From Arthrobacter sp. (GTDB taxonomy: Bacteria; Actinomycetota; Actinomycetes; Actinomycetales; Micrococcaceae), in the NCBI GenBank assembly GCA_023264815.1, contig JAHFUZ010000006.1, positions 116,035-180,034 on the forward strand: DNA of 64,000 nt, in the 5' to 3' direction. The position numbers and the translations under genes are program-made. Below are positions 57,760 to 64,000 of this stretch, one piece after another. The notes beneath the pieces are model-generated. The model searched no databases. It was not told where the DNA came from and saw only the letters and a list, made by a program, of their open reading frames with translations. Every line of letters begins with the position of its first letter. Position 1 is the first letter of the stretch.

Positions 57760-60447
57760 ATGGCAGCCCGGTTCGCACCATCCCCTCCAAGCCCGGCACG
57801 CCCTATGCCGTGGCACGCATTAAGTGACCAAGACGTCTTCGCGGAACTTTCCTCCGGGCCGGAAGGCCTCGGCTCCGCGGAGGCTGCCCGCCGGCTGGGT
57901 GAAACCGGTCCGAACGAACTGAGCTTCGCGGGTGCGACGCCGTGGTGGCGCGTGCTGGTGCGGCAGTTCATTAGTCCTCTGATCGGCATCCTGCTGGTTG
58001 CCGCCGTCGTCACCCTGGTCCAGCAGCACTGGGTGGACTCCGGCGCGATTTTCCTGGTGCTGACCATCAACGCCGCATTGGGTTTTGTCCAGGAACGCAA
58101 GGCGGAGGCGGACGTCCGGGCACTCCAGTCGCTCTCGTCGCCGTCGTGCCGTGTGCTGCGCGACGGCGCTGAACAGGTGGTAGCCGGGCGCGACGTCGTC
58201 CCCGGGGATGTGGTGCTTTTGGAGAGCGGCGAGCGGGTGCCCGCCGACCTGCGGCTGTTCGACGCTAACGGGCTCCAAATTGACGAGTCCATGCTGACAG
58301 GTGAGTCCTTCGCAGCAACCAAGCACACCGGTCCGCTGCCGGCGCACGTCGGTGATGCCGACAAGGCGAATCTCGCGTTCAGCGGAACATTCGTTGGAAG
58401 TGGCCGTGGCAGGGGCGTTGTCACAGCCACCGCTGCCGCGACCGCGCTGGGGGAGATCAACGCGCTCATCCAGGGACCGTCCGGCAAGTCGCCCCTGCAA
58501 CTGCTCACCCACAGTCTGGAGCGCCGGATCGGCATGATTGTGCTCGGCGCGCTTGTGTTCATCTTCATCGCAGGGCTGGTGCTCGGCAATGACGCGTCCA
58601 CGATGTTCCGCACAGCCGTCGGGCTGGCTGTGGCCACCATCCCCGAGTCGCTGCCGATCGTACTGACCGTGGCGCTGAGCCTTGGTGTGTCGCGGATGGC
58701 CCGGTCCAACGCGATCGTGCGCACGTTGCCGGCAGTGGAGACGCTGGGTTCCACGGACGTCATCGGGTCGGACAAGACCGGGACCCTCACCGAAAACCGG
58801 CTCACCGTCGAAAGGATCTGGACCGCGGGCGGGGTGCTGGACATCTCAGGCGGGGAGGACGACGGCGGCACAACGGACCCGCCCCTGGTCCGGGCTGTGC
58901 TGCAGGCTGGTGCGCTGACCAATGAGGCGACGCTGTCAGCCGAGGATGAGAAGGACCTGGAGTACTCCGGGGACGCGGTGGATGCCGCAATGGCGCTGAC
59001 CGCCGTCGCCCGCGGTGCCGTCAACGAGCCGGAGCGCACGGCTGAGCCGCTGGCCCACCAGCCCTACGAACCGCACCTGAGGTACTCGCAGACTGTCCGG
59101 CAAGAGCCGGGAGGCCGCCGGATCCTGTACGTCAAAGGCTCCCCGGAAGCGCTGCTGTATGCCGCGGTGGACATGGCGGGGGCGGCGGGCACACTGCCAC
59201 TGGATGCGGCCCGAATTCACGAGGCCAACGAGGAAATGGGCAGGGACGGCCTCCGGGTCATCGCTACCGGCTCCCGCGTAATCCTCGACGACGAGGCGGT
59301 CACCGTTCCCCTGGCCCCTCCGTCCGGCCTGACGTTCCTGGGTTTGGAAGGGATGGCCGATCCGCCGCGGGCCGGGGTCGCGGCTGCGGTGGAGAAGTGC
59401 CGGCGGGCGGGCATCAAGGTGATGATGATTACCGGCGACCACCCGGTAACCGCCGTGGCCATCGCTGGCCGGCTGGGGCTCGCAACCGATAAGCCGGCTT
59501 TGACGGGCGCGGAGATGGCGGACCTGGATGACCACATGCTGGCCGCCCGGCTGGAACAGACCAGCGTCGCCGCCAGGGTCTCGCCGGTGGACAAGCTGAG
59601 GATCGTCGATGCCCTGAAGGGGGCCGGCAGGGTGGTGGCTGTAACGGGCGACGGCGTCAACGACGCCCCTGCGCTGAAGGCCGCTGCTATCGGTGTTGCA
59701 ATGGGCAGGTCCGGAACGGACGTGGCGCGTGAGGCCGCTGACATCGTGCTGACGGACGACAACTTCGTCACCATTGTGGATGCAGTGGAGCAAGGCCGGG
59801 TCACCTTCGCGGCGATCCGCAAGACCACGTATTTCCTGCTGTCCACCGGCGCTGCCGCCCTGGTGGCTGTCACCCTGAGTGTCTTTGCCGAAACGCCCTT
59901 GCTGTTCCTGCCGGTCCAGATGCTGTGGATGAACGTGGTGACCAACGGCGTGCAGGACATCGCCCTGGCTTTCGAGCCGGCAGAGGGTGATGAACTCAGC
60001 CGCCCGCCGCGGCCGGCATCTGAGGGCCTCCTGTCACGCACACTGTGGTTCCGGGCCGGCATTACGGGTGCCTGGATGGCCCTGGCGGTCATCCTGACTT
60101 TCATCGTGGAACTGCACGCCGGCGCCACGGAAACCCATGCGAGGACCATGGCGCTGACCATGTTCGTGATGCTGAGCTTCTTCCAGGTGTTCAGTTCCCG
60201 GGCCGAGGCTAAATCCCTCTTCCAACTCCGGCTCCTCGCCAACAAGCCGCTGCTGTTTACGTCACTGGGAGCCTTGGGGCTGCACTGGGCGGTCATGACC
60301 TGGCCGGTCAGCGCAGGACTGCTCGAACTCACGCCGCTGAACGCCTGGGAGTGGTTCCTCTGCGCAGCCGTGGGCTCCACCGTGCTGATCATTGTTGAAG
60401 CAGAGAAAGCCGTCCGGCGTTGGTCCCACCGGAATGAAAATGGGTAG
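57760..60447 (+). CDS. Cation-transporting P-type ATPase (P2-type, Ca/Mg-like)
   Basis: This 895-residue transporter is of the P2 group: TGES (180-183), PESLP in transmembrane helix 4 (295-299; the SERCA-type PEGLP motif with Ser), DKTGT phosphorylation site (D338) and the nucleotide-binding GDGVNDAPALK near the hinge. Ten hydrophobic helices are visible. Substrate is uncertain: Ca2+ or another divalent ion, perhaps Na+/K+ by analogy to some bacterial relatives; PESLP with Ser is an unusual variant. I start it at ATG 57760; an in-frame ATG at 57805 (MPWHALSDQ) could also serve. The nhaA leader overlaps its stop codon. Confidence 0.87.
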   Translation: MAARFAPSPPSPARPMPWHALSDQDVFAELSSGPEGLGSAEAARRLGETGPNELSFAGATPWWRVLVRQFISPLIGILLVAAVVTLVQQHWVDSGAIFLVLTINAALGFVQERKAEADVRALQSLSSPSCRVLRDGAEQVVAGRDVVPGDVVLLESGERVPADLRLFDANGLQIDESMLTGESFAATKHTGPLPAHVGDADKANLAFSGTFVGSGRGRGVVTATAAATALGEINALIQGPSGKSPLQLLTHSLERRIGMIVLGALVFIFIAGLVLGNDASTMFRTAVGLAVATIPESLPIVLTVALSLGVSRMARSNAIVRTLPAVETLGSTDVIGSDKTGTLTENRLTVERIWTAGGVLDISGGEDDGGTTDPPLVRAVLQAGALTNEATLSAEDEKDLEYSGDAVDAAMALTAVARGAVNEPERTAEPLAHQPYEPHLRYSQTVRQEPGGRRILYVKGSPEALLYAAVDMAGAAGTLPLDAARIHEANEEMGRDGLRVIATGSRVILDDEAVTVPLAPPSGLTFLGLEGMADPPRAGVAAAVEKCRRAGIKVMMITGDHPVTAVAIAGRLGLATDKPALTGAEMADLDDHMLAARLEQTSVAARVSPVDKLRIVDALKGAGRVVAVTGDGVNDAPALKAAAIGVAMGRSGTDVAREAADIVLTDDNFVTIVDAVEQGRVTFAAIRKTTYFLLSTGAAALVAVTLSVFAETPLLFLPVQMLWMNVVTNGVQDIALAFEPAEGDELSRPPRPASEGLLSRTLWFRAGITGAWMALAVILTFIVELHAGATETHARTMALTMFVMLSFFQVFSSRAEAKSLFQLRLLANKPLLFTSLGALGLHWAVMTWPVSAGLLELTPLNAWEWFLCAAVGSTVLIIVEAEKAVRRWSHRNENG

Positions 60448-60498
60448 ACTGGCTGGAGGTGAGCCGGGAAGTCTGGTCGGCATTTTTTTGTCGACCCA
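60441..60498 (+). ncRNA. Structured leader of nhaA, possible cation riboswitch
   Basis: The bases before nhaA can fold as a three-way junction: P1 TGGGT (60441-60445) with ACCCA (60494-60498); P2 AGACT (60446-60450) with AGTCT (60470-60474), capped by GGCT/AGCC (60451-60454, 60462-60465); P3 CGGC (60478-60481) with GTCG (60490-60493) around a T7 loop. An alternative longer pairing GGTCGGC (60475-60481) with GTCGACC (60490-60496) excludes P1. Known nhaA-linked riboswitch classes respond to Li+ or Na+; I could not confirm identity with either. Confidence 0.5.
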
Positions 60499-60515
60499 CT
60501 GTTTAGGACACCTTC

Positions 60516-61859
60516 ATGAATAAAAATCCGGCTGCTCCTCCGCGTTCCTCCGTTTTGGGACGTGGTAGCTACGGCGAAGTGCTGCGCATCGGCGAGATCC
60601 TGCGGAAGGAAACCGTTAGTGGCATTCTGCTGGTGGCCGCAGCCGTCCTTGCCCTGATCTGGGCGAACTCGCCGGTTTCTGACAGCTACTTCGCGTTGCG
60701 CGACTTCCGCGTTGGATACGAGCCCTGGCATCTGGAACTGAGCTTGGGAGCCTGGGCTGCCGACGGATTGCTGGCGATCTTTTTCTTCCTCGTGGGACTG
60801 GAACTCAAGCGTGAGTTCGTCGCCGGGGATCTTCGCCAATTCAGCAAATCCGTGGTGCCCATTGCTGCGGCTGTGGGCGGAGTCGCCGTCCCTGCCGTTT
60901 TTTATGCGCTGATCAATCTGGCCAGTCCGGAGGCCCTGCGGGGGTGGGCCATACCCACGGCGACGGACATCGCTTTTGCCGTGGCTGTGTTGGCGATCAT
61001 AGGCTCGCACCTGCCCAGTGCGCTGCGGATCTTCTTGCTGACGTTGGCCGTGGTTGATGACCTTTTGGCCATCAGCATCATCGCAGTGTTCTATTCCTCT
61101 GATATCCAGGCCGGGCCACTGCTGCTGGCACTGATTCCGCTGGCGGTTTACACCTTCCTGGCCCAGCGGTACCGCCAATTCTTCGGCATCCGCCCTGCTG
61201 CGGCGTGGGTGATCCTTCTGCCCCTGGGTGTTGTCACCTGGGCGTTGGTGCATGCCTCCGGCATCCATGCCACGGTGGCCGGTGTGCTGTTGGGCTTCGC
61301 TGTCCCGGTGATCCGGTCCCGGGCCGGCGGCGGCCCCTCCGCGGGCCCTGGCCTCGCCGAGATCTTCGAACACCGGTTCCGGCCGATTTCCGCCGGCATT
61401 GCGGTCCCGGTCTTCGCTTTCTTCTCCGCCGGCGTCGCCGTGGGCGGCTGGGACGGGCTGGTCTCGGCCGTGACTGACCCTGTGGCCATCGGCATCATCC
61501 TGGCGCTGGTGCTGGGCAAACCGGTCGGGATCATGGGCACCACGTGGCTCCTGACCAAAGTCACCCGGGCGTCGCTGGACCGGTCCCTAAAATGGATCGA
61601 TGTGTTCGGGGTGTCCCTTTTGGCAGGGATCGGATTCACGGTTTCACTCCTCGTGGCCGAGCTGAGCTTCGGACAGGGCAGCGCCAACGATGACCACGCC
61701 AAGGTGGGAATCCTCGCCGCGTCGCTGATCGCCGCACTCCTGGCGGCGTTAGTGCTGGGCACCCGTAACCGCCAGTACCGCGCCTTGGAGGCCGAAGAAG
61801 CCATCGACACTGACCACGACGGCATCCCGGACGTTTACGAGGAAGACAGCCGGACGTGA
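60516..61859 (+). CDS. nhaA: Na+/H+ antiporter NhaA with C-terminal acidic tail
   Basis: NhaA exports Na+ (or Li+) in exchange for protons. The 447-residue protein shows the family core: [15 protein letters not shown] and [11 protein letters not shown] with the ion-binding Asp pair D181-D182, plus the 12-helix pattern. The start ATG 60516 follows the structured leader. The C-terminal tail beyond helix 12 is extended and ends [17 protein letters not shown], which looks like a Ca2+-binding thrombospondin type 3/EF-like Dx[DN]xDG loop; this is unusual for NhaA and could sense Ca2+ in the cytoplasm. A family A palindrome starts six bases after the stop. Confidence 0.92.
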   Translation: MNKNPAAPPRSSVLGRGSYGEVLRIGEILRKETVSGILLVAAAVLALIWANSPVSDSYFALRDFRVGYEPWHLELSLGAWAADGLLAIFFFLVGLELKREFVAGDLRQFSKSVVPIAAAVGGVAVPAVFYALINLASPEALRGWAIPTATDIAFAVAVLAIIGSHLPSALRIFLLTLAVVDDLLAISIIAVFYSSDIQAGPLLLALIPLAVYTFLAQRYRQFFGIRPAAAWVILLPLGVVTWALVHASGIHATVAGVLLGFAVPVIRSRAGGGPSAGPGLAEIFEHRFRPISAGIAVPVFAFFSAGVAVGGWDGLVSAVTDPVAIGIILALVLGKPVGIMGTTWLLTKVTRASLDRSLKWIDVFGVSLLAGIGFTVSLLVAELSFGQGSANDDHAKVGILAASLIAALLAALVLGTRNRQYRALEAEEAIDTDHDGIPDVYEEDSRT

Positions 61860-61864
61860 CCTGA

Positions 61865-61934
61865 CCCCCGTCGATTGCTCCGTAACAGCCGTTTTCACCC
61901 CTCATACCGACAGTTACGGAGCAATCGACGGGGG
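61865..61934. repeat. Family A intergenic palindrome, copy A6
   Basis: CCCCCGTCGATTGCTCCGTAA at its left and TTACGGAGCAATCGACGGGG at its right, with inner CAGCCG/CGACAG arms. It directly follows nhaA and probably ends its transcript before the glycine-riboswitch promoter. Confidence 0.85.
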
Positions 61935-61960
61935 TGTGACGCTCATCCTGGCCGGGCAAA

Positions 61961-61989
61961 TTGCGATTGGTCCCATATTCAACTATGCT
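61961..61989 (+). promoter_or_regulatory. Promoter of the glycine riboswitch-gcvP transcript
   Basis: TTGCGA (61961-61966), a 17-base spacer, TATGCT (61984-61989). Transcription should start near 61996, about 40 bases before the first aptamer. Confidence 0.65.
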
Positions 61990-62032
61990 GTGAGGCGTGT
62001 CACGAACCACTGTGACGCAGCTTTTGATCTGC

Positions 62033-62224
62033 GGCGGGAGAGTCCTGCCAGTTGGTTACGCAGGCGCCGTAGGAGCAAATCCTCTCCGGGAATCTCTCAG
62101 GCCCACGTACCGCCGCGGTTAGGCAACTCTGGAAAGCAGTCCGGCAACGGGCTCACCGACGGTGCAAGCATCACCCGTAAAAGCAGGTGGCGCGGAAACT
62201 CTCAGGTCCAATACAGAGCGGGGA
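62033..62224 (+). ncRNA. Tandem glycine riboswitch
   Basis: Two glycine aptamers in series lie upstream of gcvP. Aptamer 1 (about 62033-62118) has GGCGGGAGAGTCCTG..., the conserved CGCCGTAGGAGCAAATCC and ends GGGAATCTCTCAGGC; aptamer 2 (about 62120-62224) has CACCGACGGTGCAAGC and CGCGGAAACTCTCAGGT. The pattern GGNGCCGNAGGNGCAA and ...CTCTCAGG in both halves is diagnostic. Cooperative glycine binding turns on the glycine cleavage system. The gene lies 60 bases downstream. Confidence 0.95.
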
Positions 62225-62283
62225 GGAACCCGAATCAATGTGGCGTACCCAGCGGACGCCACCTGAATTATGGAGTTCCTTTC

Positions 62284-64000
62284 ATGACTGTTCAGTCGTC
62301 CCCCACCACCTTCGCGGACCGGCACATCGGTGCCCGCCGCCAGGCCGACATCGACACCATGCTCAAAGCTGTCGGCTACGACACCGTTGACGGCCTCGTT
62401 GACGTTGCGGTCCCCGATTCGATCCGCCAGGCTAAGCCGCTTGCCCTTAAGGACGCGCTGAGTGAGGTTGAGGTGCTGGCTGAGCTGCGCCGGCTTGCGG
62501 GTAAGAACAAGACGGCTGTGCAGATGATCGGCCAGGGCTATTACGACACCGTCACGCCCGCTGTGATCCGCCGCAACGTCCTCGAAGCGCCGGCCTGGTA
62601 CACGGCCTACACCCCGTACCAGCCGGAGATTTCCCAGGGCCGGCTTGAGGCTTTGCTGAACTTCCAGACCATGGTCCAGGACCTGGTGGGCCTGCCGATT
62701 GCGAACGCGTCGCTGTTGGACGAAGCCACCGCCGTGGCCGAGGCTGTGCTGATGATGCGCCGGGCGAACAAGAACAAGGCCGCCCACGATGGCAAGACCG
62801 TCCTGGATGCCGACGTGATGCCGCAGACCATCGCGATCGTTAGGGGCCGTGCGGAGGCGCTTGGTTTTGAGGTGGAGGTCGCTGACCTGTCCCAGGGCCT
62901 GCCCGAGGGCGAGATCAATGGCATTGTCCTGCAGCAGCCGGGCGTCTCCGGCCGGGTGTTCAACCACGCCGAGGTTATCAAGGCAGCCAAGGAGCGCGGC
63001 GCGCTGGTCACGGTGGCCGCTGACTTGCTGGCACTGACGCTGATCACCCCTCCTGGTGAGCAGGGTGCGGACATTGCGGTGGGCTCCACCCAGCGTTTTG
63101 GTGTGCCGTTGTTCTTCGGCGGTCCGCACGCTGCCTACATGGCGGTGGCGAAGGGCCTGGAGCGGTCCATGCCGGGCCGTCTGGTGGGTGTGTCCAAGGA
63201 CGACGCCGGCCTGCCGGCGTACCGTTTGGCGCTGCAGACCCGTGAGCAGCACATCCGCCGGGAGAAGGCGACTTCGAACATCTGCACCGCGCAGGCGCTG
63301 CTGGCGATCGTGTCCTCGTTCTACGCGGTCTACCACGGCCCGGACGGGCTGAAGGCGATCGCCGAGACCGTCCACGGCCACGCCCGTGCCCTGGCGACCA
63401 CGCTGAAGGTCGCCGGCCGCGAACTGGCCACTGAGACCTTCTTCGACACTGTCACCGTTTCGGTTCCGGGCAAGGCCGCCAAGGTCATCGCCGCCGCCGA
63501 AGCACGCGGGATCAACCTGCGCCACATCGACGAGGACACCATCGGCGTCTCCGCTGATGAAACCACGACGCCGGAGGTCCTCTCCGCGATCGCCGTCGCC
63601 TTCGGTGCCGGCCCCGTCGTCGAGGCCAAGGGCTTCGACCTGCCCGCCGAGGTGCTGCGCACCTCTGACTACCTGCAGCACCCGGTGTTCAACACCCACC
63701 GTTCCGAGACGCAGCTGCTGCGTTACATCCGCAAGCTCAGCGACCGGGACCTGGCCCTGGACCGGACCATGATCCCGCTGGGTTCGTGCACCATGAAGCT
63801 GAACGCGACCGCCGAGATGGAAGCCATTTCCTGGCCGGAGTTCGCCTCCATCCACCCGTTCGCTCCGGAGTCCCAGACCGTGGGCTGGCGTGAACTGATC
63901 AGCGGCCTGGAGGCTGATCTGGCCGAGATTACCGGGTATGACCAGGTGTCCCTGCAGCCGAACGCCGGGTCCCAGGGTGAGCTCGCGGGCCTGCTCGCGA
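62284..64000 (+). CDS. gcvP: Glycine dehydrogenase (decarboxylating) GcvP, partial
   Basis: The 5' 572 codons of the P-protein are present; the gene runs off the window. It starts [20 protein letters not shown] with GGAG (62272-62275) upstream of ATG 62284, and shows family segments such as [37 protein letters not shown] and [14 protein letters not shown]. It is the PLP-dependent subunit that decarboxylates glycine and passes the aminomethyl group to lipoyl-GcvH. Expression is controlled by the tandem glycine riboswitch. The PLP lysine lies in the missing C-terminal part. Since gcvP is the first gene, gcvH and gcvT may follow or lie elsewhere. Confidence 0.96.
   Translation, partial: MTVQSSPTTFADRHIGARRQADIDTMLKAVGYDTVDGLVDVAVPDSIRQAKPLALKDALSEVEVLAELRRLAGKNKTAVQMIGQGYYDTVTPAVIRRNVLEAPAWYTAYTPYQPEISQGRLEALLNFQTMVQDLVGLPIANASLLDEATAVAEAVLMMRRANKNKAAHDGKTVLDADVMPQTIAIVRGRAEALGFEVEVADLSQGLPEGEINGIVLQQPGVSGRVFNHAEVIKAAKERGALVTVAADLLALTLITPPGEQGADIAVGSTQRFGVPLFFGGPHAAYMAVAKGLERSMPGRLVGVSKDDAGLPAYRLALQTREQHIRREKATSNICTAQALLAIVSSFYAVYHGPDGLKAIAETVHGHARALATTLKVAGRELATETFFDTVTVSVPGKAAKVIAAAEARGINLRHIDEDTIGVSADETTTPEVLSAIAVAFGAGPVVEAKGFDLPAEVLRTSDYLQHPVFNTHRSETQLLRYIRKLSDRDLALDRTMIPLGSCTMKLNATAEMEAISWPEFASIHPFAPESQTVGWRELISGLEADLAEITGYDQVSLQPNAGSQGELAGLLA

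Noticed and set aside
62119..63855. Long open frame on the minus strand inside gcvP.
   Set aside because: It is antisense to a firmly identified gcvP; its product has no family character, as expected in GC-rich DNA.

Overview
ORGANISM. The DNA is GC-rich throughout, uses frequent GTG starts, and carries an actinobacterial gene set: Asp-type MenB, DUF4229 next to menA, an LAxTG sorting signal, a Zur-linked alternative L36, and a tandem glycine riboswitch ahead of gcvP. Together these suggest a Micrococcaceae chromosome of the Arthrobacter/Pseudarthrobacter type (inference; no rRNA marker is present). I see no prophage, IS element, CRISPR array, tRNA or rRNA gene.

LAYOUT. 0-2.7 kb: end of an unknown gene, an IniC-like dynamin GTPase, two small membrane proteins. 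2.7-7 kb: DUF4229, menaquinone genes menA, menE and menB, and a CPBP protease. 7-9.8 kb: a manganese-type ABC importer whose leaderless promoter is overlapped by a DtxR/MntR-like box. 9.9-13.2 kb: assimilatory nitrite reductase (nirB, nirD) with a conserved small gene. 13.3-22.2 kb: amino-acid permease, dienelactone-hydrolase-like enzyme, CsbD, SRPBCC and pentapeptide proteins, a broken GNAT gene, a secreted SGNH esterase, a Tyr phosphatase, a wall-anchored S1 protease and a VOC protein.

22.3-38.7 kb is the most coherent accessory block. It holds a cupin, acyl-CoA dehydrogenase, two MaoC hydratases, a two-subunit biotin-dependent acyl-CoA carboxylase, two EthD proteins, an MBL hydrolase, an SDR, an Old Yellow Enzyme, a TetR regulator, an MHS transporter, an acyl-CoA ligase, an FAH enzyme and a CitE-type lyase. 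Six copies of a 14-bp operator related to CGAACGCTTGTTCG lie in front of its transcription units, including the TetR gene. I read it as one TetR-controlled regulon that degrades a beta-methyl-branched or terpenoid/alicyclic acid by CoA activation, dehydrogenation, carboxylation, hydration and lyase cleavage. The substrate is unknown.

39-45.4 kb: pta and ackA, separated by a lipoprotein, a small acidic protein and a Zur-box-controlled pair (COG0523 protein plus zinc-free L36). 45.6-54.4 kb: Tat-exported phosphoesterase, lipoprotein, S9 oligopeptidase, an unknown gene behind a promoter with a perfect palindrome, LacI regulator, LCP protein and low-molecular-weight Tyr phosphatase. 54.5-62 kb: CopB-type ATPase with a CsoR box, histidine phosphatase, a second P-type ATPase, and NhaA behind a structured leader. 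The window ends inside gcvP behind a tandem glycine riboswitch.

REPEATS. Two families of large intergenic palindromes are scattered through the window: family A (six copies, core ATCGATTGCTCCGTAACGG) and family B (four copies, core CGCTCTCTCACTTAATG). The 10-mer GTACGACGGC (either strand) occurs ten times, far above a simple composition-based expectation.
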